A DNA stretch of 14,680 bases from an uncultured Oscillospiraceae bacterium (lineage in GTDB: Bacteria; Bacillota; Clostridia; Oscillospirales; Oscillospiraceae): the NCBI GenBank assembly GCA_910588135.1, contig CAJUOT010000061.1, positions 1 through 14,680 of the forward strand, written 5' to 3'. The notes beneath the pieces are model-generated. The model was not told the origin of the DNA and searched no databases. It saw only the letters and a program-made list of their open reading frames with translations. The translations under genes were made by a program, and so were the position numbers. Each line of letters opens with the position of its first letter. Within the stretch, counting starts at the first letter, position 1. Shown here in pieces: positions 1-6,401 of this stretch.

Positions 1-150
1 ATGGACAGCGCCAACCAGAATGCGGAAAAACTGCTGGGGGAGCTGTCCCTGGAATTCAACCGGGTGCGGCAGTCGGCCATCACTCAGGAGATCACCGAGG
101 TATCCGCCGGAGCCAGGGCCCAGCGGAAAAAGCATCAGAAAGAAGGTTGA
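1..150 (+). CDS. atpG: ATP synthase F1 gamma subunit, C-terminal end (partial)
   Basis: The first 49 codons read in frame to a TGA at 148-150. They match the C-terminal helix of the F1 gamma subunit, the central rotor stalk: an MDSA start of the segment, then acidic/Asn residues, the NRVRQ stretch and the highly conserved ITQEITE motif, followed by a basic tail. The ATG at base 1 is an internal conserved methionine, not the gene start; the 5' part lies outside the window. The order gamma-beta-epsilon with overlapping stop/start codons is the standard atp operon order. The tail after ITQEITE is rather basic (RKKHQK). Identification is firm because both neighbours are unmistakable ATP synthase genes. 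Confidence 0.95.
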   Translation: MDSANQNAEKLLGELSLEFNRVRQSAITQEITEVSAGARAQRKKHQKEG

Positions 151-1556
151 TGATTGTGGAACGTGGGATCATCACACAGATATCCGGCCCCGTGGTGGAC
201 GTGGAGATTGTCCAGGGGGAGCTGCCCCGGCTGCGGGAGGAGCTCACCGTGGAAAAAGACGGTGCGCACAGGGTCATGGAGGTGGCCCAGCACCTGGACG
301 GCAAAACAGTGCGTTGCATCATGCTCTCCCCCAGCGAGGGGCTGGCGCGGGGCCTTGCCGTGGACATCCCCGGCCACACCATCCAGGTCCCCGTGGGCGA
401 GGCAACCCTGGGCCGTATGTTCAACGTGCTGGGCCAGCCCATCGACGGGGGCGGCCCGGTGCCCCAGGGCACCCCGGTGCGCTCCATCTACCGCAAGCCC
501 CCCGCCTTTGACGAGCAGAGCCCCTCCGTGGAGATTCTGGAGACGGGCATCAAGGTTATCGACCTGCTGGAGCCCTACCCCAAGGGGGGCAAGATCGGCC
601 TGTTCGGCGGCGCGGGCGTGGGCAAGACGGTGCTGATCCAGGAGCTCATCCACAACGTGGCCATGGAGCACGGCGGCTATTCCATTTTCACCGGCGTGGG
701 CGAGCGCAGCCGCGAGGGCAACGACCTGTGGCGGGAGATGCGGGAGAGCGGCGTGTCCGCCAAGACCGCGCTGGTGTTCGGCCAGATGAACGAGTCCCCC
801 GGCGTGCGGATGCGGGTGGCCCTGTCCGGGCTGACCATGGCGGAGCATTTCAGGGACCGCGAGCACAAGGACGTGCTGCTGTTCATCGACAACATCTTCC
901 GCTTTGTCCAGGCGGGCAGCGAGGTGTCCACCCTGCTGGGCCGTATGCCCTCCGCGGTGGGCTACCAGCCCACCCTGGCCAACGAGATGGGCGAGCTCCA
1001 GGAGCGCATCACCTCCACCAAAAACGGCTCGGTCACCTCGGTGCAGGCGGTGTACGTCCCCGCCGACGACCTCACCGACCCGGCCACCGCCACCACCTTC
1101 GCCCATCTGGACGCCACCACCGTGCTCAGCCGGAAAATCTCCGAGCAGGGCATCTATCCCGCCGTGGACCCCCTGGAGTCCTCCTCCCGCATTCTGGAGG
1201 CGGACGTTGTGGGGGCGGAGCACTACCGGGTGGCCCGGAAGGTGCAGGAGATTCTGGAAAAGTACCGGGAGCTCCAGGACATCATCGCCATCCTGGGCAT
1301 GGACGAGCTCAGCGACAGCGACCGCAAGGTGGTGGCCCGGGCGCGGCGGCTTCAGCGCTTCCTGGCCCAGCCCACCCACGTGGCGGAGAAATTCACCGGC
1401 ATCCCCGGCGTGTATGTCCCCTTGAAAGACACCCTGGAGAGCTTCGCCGCCATTGTGGACGGCGAGCTGGACCAGTATCCGGAAGCAGCGTTTTACAACG
1501 TGGGGGCCTGGCGGGACGTGGTGGAAAAGGCCAAAAAGCTGGAGGGCGGCGCGTGA
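150..1556 (+). CDS. atpD: ATP synthase F1 beta subunit (catalytic)
   Basis: Catalytic subunit of the F1 sector of the membrane ATP synthase, 468 aa, the usual length. Visible motifs are the Walker A loop GGAGVGKT (about residues 153-160), the GERSREGND segment with the catalytic Glu (about 185), Walker B LLFIDN (243-248), the long conserved stretch through GSEVSTLLGRMPSAVGYQPTL, and the DELSD motif near the C-terminus. The start was chosen as ATG 150, which overlaps the gamma stop (TGATG); an in-frame TTG at 147 lies inside the atpG stop region and is less likely. AGAAGG lies just upstream and translational coupling is likely. Ion specificity (H+ or Na+) is set by subunits a/c and cannot be read here. 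Confidence 0.98.
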   Translation: MIVERGIITQISGPVVDVEIVQGELPRLREELTVEKDGAHRVMEVAQHLDGKTVRCIMLSPSEGLARGLAVDIPGHTIQVPVGEATLGRMFNVLGQPIDGGGPVPQGTPVRSIYRKPPAFDEQSPSVEILETGIKVIDLLEPYPKGGKIGLFGGAGVGKTVLIQELIHNVAMEHGGYSIFTGVGERSREGNDLWREMRESGVSAKTALVFGQMNESPGVRMRVALSGLTMAEHFRDREHKDVLLFIDNIFRFVQAGSEVSTLLGRMPSAVGYQPTLANEMGELQERITSTKNGSVTSVQAVYVPADDLTDPATATTFAHLDATTVLSRKISEQGIYPAVDPLESSSRILEADVVGAEHYRVARKVQEILEKYRELQDIIAILGMDELSDSDRKVVARARRLQRFLAQPTHVAEKFTGIPGVYVPLKDTLESFAAIVDGELDQYPEAAFYNVGAWRDVVEKAKKLEGGA

Positions 1557-1969
1557 TGGATACCTTCCAAGTGCATATTCTGGCCGCAGACCGAACGCTG
1601 TACGAAGGGCCCTGCGTCAGCCTCACCATTCCGGCCAGCGACGGCGAGCGAGGCATTCTGGCCCACCACGCCAGTATGATGGCCGCGATCGTCCCCGGTA
1701 TGCTGCGCTACCAGCCCCCGGGGGAGGAGGTCCGGTTGGCCGCCGTGTCCCCCGGCATGGTGAAGGTGGAAAACAATGAGGTCCTGGTGCTGGTGGACTC
1801 CGCCGAGCGGCCCGAGGAGATCGACGAGGCCCGGGCCCGCCGGAAGGCGGATGAGGCCCGGGAGGCCCTTCTGCAAAAGAAGAGCCGCCAGGAGTACCAG
1901 CTGGCCCAGGGCTCCCTGGCCCGGGCTCTGAACCGCCTGCGGGTGAAGGGCAGAAGCCCCAATATTTGA
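1556..1969 (+). CDS. atpC: ATP synthase F1 epsilon subunit
   Basis: 137 aa, typical for epsilon, the rotor-stalk subunit that couples rotation and inhibits ATP hydrolysis. The N-terminal beta-sandwich pattern is visible (FQVHILAADRTLYEGPC, then IPASDGERGILAHHASMMAAI with the family GxxGIL.H motif). It is followed by the charged helix-turn-helix C-terminus rich in EEIDEARARRKADEA. Its ATG shares one base with the beta stop codon (TGATG), the same arrangement as the gamma/beta junction, so all three are probably translationally coupled. It closes the atp gene set, but the next gene follows after only 16 bases. Confidence 0.95.
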   Translation: MDTFQVHILAADRTLYEGPCVSLTIPASDGERGILAHHASMMAAIVPGMLRYQPPGEEVRLAAVSPGMVKVENNEVLVLVDSAERPEEIDEARARRKADEAREALLQKKSRQEYQLAQGSLARALNRLRVKGRSPNI

Positions 1970-1985
1970 AAAAGGACGTGGAGAA

Positions 1986-3065
1986 GTGGCGAAAAAGGTG
2001 CTGAAATGGGTGGGTGCTGTCTTGGGCGTGGTGGTGCTGGCCGCGGCAGGGCTTATCCTGTGGCTCACCGTGACGGAGTATAAGCCGGACGCGGTGGAGG
2101 ATGTGGAGGTGTGGAATCAGGGCGTTCAGGCGGATTCCCTCGCCCCGGGCGGCAGCCTGACGGTGGTGACTCAGAATACGGGCTATGCCGGGCTGGGGGC
2201 GGACTCCGACTTCTTCATGGACGGCGGCAGGGATGTGAGGCCCTCCAGCGAGCAGGCGGATGCCAACCGGGAAGGCCTTGCCGGCCAGCTTGGGGAATAT
2301 GGGGCGGACGTGTACTTTCTTCAGGAGGTGGACACCGATTCCTCCCGCAGCTACGGCGTGGATCAGAGCCAGCGCTATTGGGACCGGCTTGGCGTATCCT
2401 ATCTCAGCGCCCACGCCCTGAACTATTCCTGTGACTTTGTGCCCTTCCCCTGGCCCCCTCTGGGTAAGGTCCACAGCGGCCTGCAAACCCTGTCCCGCTT
2501 TCCCGTGGGCGAAGCCCAGCGCGTCGCCCTGCCCTGTCCCTTCTCCTGGCCGGTGTCCGCCGCCAACCTGAAGCGGTGCCTGCTGGTGAGCTATGTGCCC
2601 CTGGAGGGCTCGGACAAGGAGCTGGTGCTGGTGAACCTCCACCTGGAGGCCTACGACGACGGCGAGGGCAAGGCAGCCCAGACGAAAATGCTCATGGACT
2701 TCCTCACCGCCGAATACGAAAAGGGCAATTACGTCATCGCCGGGGGCGACTTCAACCAGACCTTCCCCGGCGCGCTGGATGCCTATCCCATCCAGGACCC
2801 TGAGCTGTGGACCCCCGGCGTGCTGGAAAACGACATTCTGCCCGAGGGCTGGCAGTTCGCCTGCGACCTGTCCGTCCCCTCCTGCCGCCTGCTGAACCAC
2901 CCCTACGACCCGGACCCGGCGGGCAACCAGTTCTATGTCATCGACGGGTTCATCCTTTCCCCCAATGTGCGCCTGGACAGCGTGGAGACGCTGGACCGCC
3001 AGTTTCGGTACACCGACCATAACCCGGTGTCCGTCCGGGTGACCCTGGAAGCGGAGGGGCAGTGA
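1986..3065 (+). CDS. Membrane-anchored endonuclease/exonuclease/phosphatase family protein
   Basis: 359 aa. A single hydrophobic segment (about residues 7-28) after a KK start suggests an N-terminal membrane anchor or uncleaved signal, with the enzyme domain outside the membrane. The domain carries the EEP-fold signature: Asn in VTQNTG (N64), the metal-binding Glu in LQEVD (E114), SGLQTLSRFPV, NLHLE (H219), GGDFNQ (D255, N257), a late VIDGF Asp (D320) and the C-terminal DHNP Asp-His pair (344-345). All expected catalytic positions are present, so it should be an active Mg-dependent phosphodiesterase or phosphatase, but the substrate (nucleic acid, phospholipid or phosphoinositide-like) is not evident. 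GTG start with AAAGGA about ten bases upstream. It follows atpC by 16 bases and ends before a strong terminator, so it is probably co-transcribed with the ATP synthase operon. Confidence 0.82.
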   Translation: MAKKVLKWVGAVLGVVVLAAAGLILWLTVTEYKPDAVEDVEVWNQGVQADSLAPGGSLTVVTQNTGYAGLGADSDFFMDGGRDVRPSSEQADANREGLAGQLGEYGADVYFLQEVDTDSSRSYGVDQSQRYWDRLGVSYLSAHALNYSCDFVPFPWPPLGKVHSGLQTLSRFPVGEAQRVALPCPFSWPVSAANLKRCLLVSYVPLEGSDKELVLVNLHLEAYDDGEGKAAQTKMLMDFLTAEYEKGNYVIAGGDFNQTFPGALDAYPIQDPELWTPGVLENDILPEGWQFACDLSVPSCRLLNHPYDPDPAGNQFYVIDGFILSPNVRLDSVETLDRQFRYTDHNPVSVRVTLEAEGQ

Positions 3066-3090
3066 CAGAGGCTGCGCCAGAGAGCAAAAG

Positions 3091-3124
3091 AATGCCGGAT
3101 GCGTAAGCATCCGGCATTCTTTTT
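3091..3124 (+). terminator. Intrinsic terminator, possibly bidirectional
   Basis: A perfect 12-bp stem (AATGCCGGATGC / GCATCCGGCATT) with a GTAA tetraloop is followed by CTTTTT. It lies 25 bases after the EEP gene stop. On the other strand the hairpin is followed by CTTTTG, so it may also terminate the convergent transporter gene that ends at 3141. Confidence 0.92.
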
Positions 3125-3140
3125 AATGTAAAGGGACAGC

Positions 3141-4613
3141 TCAGCCCATGAAGATGTTGGTCATGGGAATGCCCAGCACCAGGACGAGCACCAGCTCCAG
3201 CAGAACGATGATGGCGCAGTATTTGTAGATGTCCTTGGCGTCCAGCCAGTCCTTGTTGCCGAACATCATGGCGGCGAAGGGGGAGGCGGCGGGGGTCACC
3301 ATGGCGCAGCTCAGCACGAAGAAAATGGACAGGGTGACAATGGGGGCGGCGTTGATGCCGTTGGTCATGCAGAAGTTCAGGATGACTGGCTGCATGATCA
3401 TGCCAATGACCAGGGAGTTGCACAGGTTGGTCAGCACCATCAGCAACACCATCATGACGATGATGAAAGTCACCGTGTTCATACCGGAGAAAATGGGGGA
3501 CAGGATCGTGTTCAGGAAAGCGGAGATGCCGGTGTTTTCCGCAGTGAGCACGTTGCCGATCAGGATGGCCGTCAGACAGATGAAGAAAGAGGGCCAGGCA
3601 AACTGGGTGGTCATCACCCTGCCGAACTTCAGGACCGGCTCCCCCTGGATGAGGACGGCGGAGAGGATGGCCACAAACCCCACGCACAGGCCCAGGGAAT
3701 TGGCGCTGAGGAAAGCCATGCCGGGAAGCTGGGGAACCCAGCTGGGCAGCAGCATGAACAGGACGTACACACAGAAGGCGCCGGACAGAATCTTCTGCCG
3801 GAGGGTCATGGGCGGCAGGGGGTTCTTGTTCAGGTCGGCCACCTTGAGCTCCTTCAGCTTGGACACGTCGGGGCGGAACACAAATTTGCAGAAGAGGATT
3901 GTGACAGCCAGGATGATGACGGCCAGGAGCAGGGTGCAGACCAGATACATGGCGTCGTTGAGCACCACGTCGCTGCCGGCATTGGCGGCGATGTTGCGGT
4001 AGTTGCTCAGCAGGGCCAGACCGTTGCTGGCATAGGGCGGCACCGGGAAGCCCAGCAGGGCGCCGAACACCACCAGGATGACCATCAGCTTGGCGTATTT
4101 GTCATTCCGGGAGATGCCCAGCTGCTGGAACACGCCGTACATGATGGGCCAGAACAGGAAGATGGGGGCGAAGGGCGCGGCCATGACAAAAGACATGATG
4201 CAGCAGCCCAGAGCGATCACAAAGGTGAACACCCAGGGCCGGCCCTCCATGACCTTGCGGGTGAGGAACCAGCGGCCGATGTACAGGGTGATCTTCTCCT
4301 CCACCAGTGCGCCGGTGAAAATCATCATGAACATCATCTGGACGACCACGGGAGCGCCGAAAGCGGCGGACAGCACCCCGGCCATGGGGGCGTAGCTGCT
4401 CACGCCGATGGCGAAGATGCACAGGATGCTGGACCAAAGGGGGTCCACAGTGGTCCACAGGTAAAGTGTGCCGATGAAGATGCCCAGCACCTCCATGCCG
4501 GTGGGGGTCACCTGGGGCAGGGAGATGGGCAGCAGGGGGAAGAGCAGCATAATGGCGATGCCGATGACGGAATGAATCATGGGCATCAGGCCGGACTTCT
4601 TTTTGTCAGCCAT
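3141..4613 (-). CDS. DASS/SLC13-like (ion transporter superfamily) anion symporter
   Basis: 490 aa, almost entirely hydrophobic with roughly 11-13 membrane segments in two halves separated by a charged cytoplasmic loop (about residues 248-272), as in the divalent anion:Na+ symporter (SLC13) group. The halves carry paired loop/helix features (MAAPFAPIFLFWP near 144-156; LTNLCNSLVIGMIMQP near 394-409) and a DASS-like VTPAASPFAAMMFG near the C-terminus. The classical SNT substrate/sodium motifs are not clearly present, so the anion cannot be predicted; sulfate esters, sulfonates, sulfate or dicarboxylates are all possible. ATG 4613 has AGAAGGA seven bases upstream. It lies 56 bases behind the thioredoxin-reductase-like gene on the same strand, so the two probably form one operon and the transporter likely feeds substrate to the neighbouring ASST-like enzyme. 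Confidence 0.8.
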   Translation of the reverse strand: MADKKKSGLMPMIHSVIGIAIMLLFPLLPISLPQVTPTGMEVLGIFIGTLYLWTTVDPLWSSILCIFAIGVSSYAPMAGVLSAAFGAPVVVQMMFMMIFTGALVEEKITLYIGRWFLTRKVMEGRPWVFTFVIALGCCIMSFVMAAPFAPIFLFWPIMYGVFQQLGISRNDKYAKLMVILVVFGALLGFPVPPYASNGLALLSNYRNIAANAGSDVVLNDAMYLVCTLLLAVIILAVTILFCKFVFRPDVSKLKELKVADLNKNPLPPMTLRQKILSGAFCVYVLFMLLPSWVPQLPGMAFLSANSLGLCVGFVAILSAVLIQGEPVLKFGRVMTTQFAWPSFFICLTAILIGNVLTAENTGISAFLNTILSPIFSGMNTVTFIIVMMVLLMVLTNLCNSLVIGMIMQPVILNFCMTNGINAAPIVTLSIFFVLSCAMVTPAASPFAAMMFGNKDWLDAKDIYKYCAIIVLLELVLVLVLGIPMTNIFMG

Positions 4614-4669
4614 TTCAATCCTTCTCTCTTTTTTGATGGTGTCAGAACCGGGCGAAACTCCCTACTTGA

Positions 4670-5842
4670 TCACACCCCTCCCACCTTCACCGTCACGGCC
4701 GGCTGCTGGTCGCTCAAGGCAATGCCGTAGCGCAGCGCCAGACTCTTTTTCCGTGTGACATCCAGCTCCATGAACCGGCAGGGGGCGTCTGCGTGCTCGT
4801 TCTCCTCCCGAAGCTGGTTGAGCCGGTCCAGGCTGCCGGGGATCTCAGGGGACCAGAAGCCCAGCAGGGTGGGGGTGTCCGATTCCAGCACGGCTGTCCG
4901 GAAATCGTTCATTTCGCTGATATACCGCTCGGCGGCGGTGGCGGCGGCGGCGCCGTCGCTCACCGCGGTGGCCACCTGGCGCAGGTATTTCTGACGCACG
5001 TCGCCCGCGGCGAACACGCCGCCCAGACCCAGATCCATGTCGTCCCCGGTGTGGAGCCAGCCCCGCTCATCGCTGGGGACCTGGTCTCCCAAAAAGCCGG
5101 TCTCAGGGACCATGCCGCAGAAGAAGAACACGCCCTGGCAGGGGAAGTCGGTGATCTCGCCGGTTTTGGAGTTCTTCACGTGCACCCCTTCCACATTGTC
5201 CCCGCCGTAGATGTCCGCCAGCGAGCTGTTCCAGAGGAAGTGCATTTTGGGCTCGGCGAAAGCCCGCTCCTGAGCCACCTTGTTGCAGTCCAGGATGCCC
5301 TCGTCATGGATGACCACCACGGTGACCTTGGAGGCGAACTTGCAGATGTACAGACCCTCTTCAATGCCCTGGTCGCCGCTGCCCACCACGACCACCTCCT
5401 GGTCCTGGAAGAACTCGGCGTCGCAGGTGGCGCAGTAGGCCACGCCCATGCCGGTGAACTCCGCTTCGCCGGGGATGTTCAGCTTGCGGGCGGTGGTGCC
5501 GGTGGCGATGACCACCGCCTGGGCCTCATACTCGTGGCGGCGGGTCTTGACCAGCTTGAGCTCGCCGGACACGTCGAGGGACTTGGCCGCCTCCTTGCGG
5601 ATCTCCACGCCGAACTTCTCCGCGTGGGCGCGCATCTGGTCCATCAGGGCGGGACCGGTGGTCTCCGCCACCGAGGGGTAGTTCACGATCTCCCGGGTGG
5701 TAAACGCCCGGCCGCCCACGTTGTCCTTCTCCAGGATCAGCGTTTTGAGCCGCGCCCTCCCGCCATAGATTCCGGCGGCCAGCCCGGCGGGTCCGCCGCC
5801 AATAATAACCAAATCAAAGCGCTCTCTTGCTGCCTCAGCCAT
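4670..5842 (-). CDS. Thioredoxin-reductase-like flavoprotein with degenerate C-terminal thioredoxin domain
   Basis: 390 aa, about 70-80 longer than ordinary TrxB. Residues 1-310 are a low-molecular-weight thioredoxin reductase: FAD loop GGGPAG (15-20), redox pair C137-A-T-C140, second dinucleotide loop GSGDQG (154-159) and the FAD motif GVFAAGDVR (about 275-283). The usual NADPH signature HRRxxxR after the second beta strand is replaced by a VIHDEGILDCN-like stretch, so NADPH use is doubtful. Residues 311-390 resemble a thioredoxin fold (TLLGFWSPE..., MELDVTRKKSLALRYGI, P381 as the cis-Pro equivalent), but the CGPC site is replaced by SPEIPG and the final strand/helix is missing. RBS CGGAGGAGG precedes ATG 5842. 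Divergent from the trxA-like gene at 6051; likely reduces that thioredoxin. Confidence 0.88.
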   Translation of the reverse strand: MAEAARERFDLVIIGGGPAGLAAGIYGGRARLKTLILEKDNVGGRAFTTREIVNYPSVAETTGPALMDQMRAHAEKFGVEIRKEAAKSLDVSGELKLVKTRRHEYEAQAVVIATGTTARKLNIPGEAEFTGMGVAYCATCDAEFFQDQEVVVVGSGDQGIEEGLYICKFASKVTVVVIHDEGILDCNKVAQERAFAEPKMHFLWNSSLADIYGGDNVEGVHVKNSKTGEITDFPCQGVFFFCGMVPETGFLGDQVPSDERGWLHTGDDMDLGLGGVFAAGDVRQKYLRQVATAVSDGAAAATAAERYISEMNDFRTAVLESDTPTLLGFWSPEIPGSLDRLNQLREENEHADAPCRFMELDVTRKKSLALRYGIALSDQQPAVTVKVGGV

Positions 5843-5895
5843 AAAATCAGCCTCCTCCGATCAGAAATGATAAAATTGACAATACGCAGCAGGTA

Positions 5896-5913
5896 ATGTT
5901 ATAATTTTAACAT
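5896..5913. promoter_or_regulatory. AT-rich palindrome in the divergent trxR/trx promoter region
   Basis: ATGTTATAATTTTAACAT is an 18-bp dyad with 8 of 9 positions symmetric, about 55 bases upstream of the thioredoxin-reductase-like start on the minus strand. It could be an operator or part of the minus-strand promoter (AT-rich -10-like hexamers lie inside it). This is read from symmetry only. Confidence 0.4.
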
Positions 5914-5939
5914 ATTACAGCCCGGTCGATCTATACAAA

Positions 5940-5954
5940 ATGCTTATAGGGCAT
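5940..5954. promoter_or_regulatory. LysR-type T-N11-A dyad candidate operator
   Basis: ATGC-N7-GCAT is a short perfect dyad that fits the T-N11-A rule for LysR-type regulator sites. It lies between the two divergent operons, about 37 bases upstream of the plus-strand -10 box, a position expected for an activator. The gene at 7928 encodes a nearby LysR protein that could use it. Such short dyads occur by chance, so confidence is modest. Confidence 0.35.
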
Positions 5955-5990
5955 TCGAAAAATAAATGGCAGATTTGGGCGAATCAACGT

Positions 5991-5996
5991 TATAAT
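5991..5996 (+). promoter_or_regulatory. -10 box of the thioredoxin/ASST operon promoter
   Basis: A perfect TATAAT lies 54 bases before the thioredoxin start codon. No good -35 hexamer is seen 16-18 bases upstream (the sequence there is ATGGCA-like), which is typical of activator-dependent promoters and agrees with a LysR-type dyad about 37 bases upstream. Confidence 0.6.
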
Positions 5997-6050
5997 GGAG
6001 ATGACAAGCCATAAGCGTCTAGTAAAATTAGTGAAAAAGGAGGAATGCGT

Positions 6051-6362
6051 ATGGAGACCTTGAACCGGGTGGCGTTCCAGGAGATCGTGGAGGAGGACGG
6101 CGAGCCCTGCCTTGTCATCTTCTCGCGGAAGTCCTGCCATGTCTGTCAGGCGGTTCACGGCAAGCTGGACAATCTGAAGGAGGAGTACCCCGACGTCCCG
6201 TTCTATGAGGTGGACGTGGAGACCGACCCCGAGCTCCAGAACAAGTTCAGCCTGAAGGGCGTGCCCCACGTGCTGTTCTTCAAGGACGGCGAGGTGCTGG
6301 CCCGGCTGACCGGGAACCACGATGAGGACGAGTACGCCGACAAAATTGAGGAGCTTTTGTAA
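6051..6362 (+). CDS. Atypical thioredoxin with CHVC active site
   Basis: 103 aa, a single thioredoxin-fold domain of usual length: the active site C29-H-V-C32 sits in IFSRKSCHVCQ where classical proteins have WCGPC, followed by the expected VDVETDPELQNKFSLKGVP segment, cis-Pro P72 and FFKDGE. The tryptophan and Gly-Pro of the canonical site are absent and a His follows the cis-Pro, so redox potential and partner choice probably differ from housekeeping thioredoxin. The start was taken at ATG 6051: AAGGAGG ends seven bases before it, whereas ATG 6045 directly abuts the Shine-Dalgarno. It is first in a two-gene operon with the ASST-like gene (39-base gap) and divergent from a thioredoxin-reductase-like gene, which suggests a dedicated redox pair. 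It probably delivers or accepts thiol equivalents for the ASST-like enzyme or its product. Confidence 0.88.
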   Translation: METLNRVAFQEIVEEDGEPCLVIFSRKSCHVCQAVHGKLDNLKEEYPDVPFYEVDVETDPELQNKFSLKGVPHVLFFKDGEVLARLTGNHDEDEYADKIEELL

Positions 6363-6401
6363 CCCAATCAAAATTAATATAATTTAAGGAGGAGATCGAC
6401 T

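Noticed and set aside
135..1379. Long open frame antisense to atpD
   Set aside because: GC-rich shadow frame with low-complexity Gly/His/Leu composition and no family pattern; the sense frame is unmistakably ATP synthase beta.
4614..4669. Possible continuation of the reductase's thioredoxin domain by frameshift
   Set aside because: Neither other frame gives a convincing thioredoxin C-terminal strand/helix in the short gap, and the transporter RBS occupies its end; treated as a genuine truncation.
6045..6050. ATG 6045 as the thioredoxin start
   Set aside because: It abuts the AAGGAGG sequence with almost no spacing; ATG 6051 in the same frame has the proper seven-base spacing.
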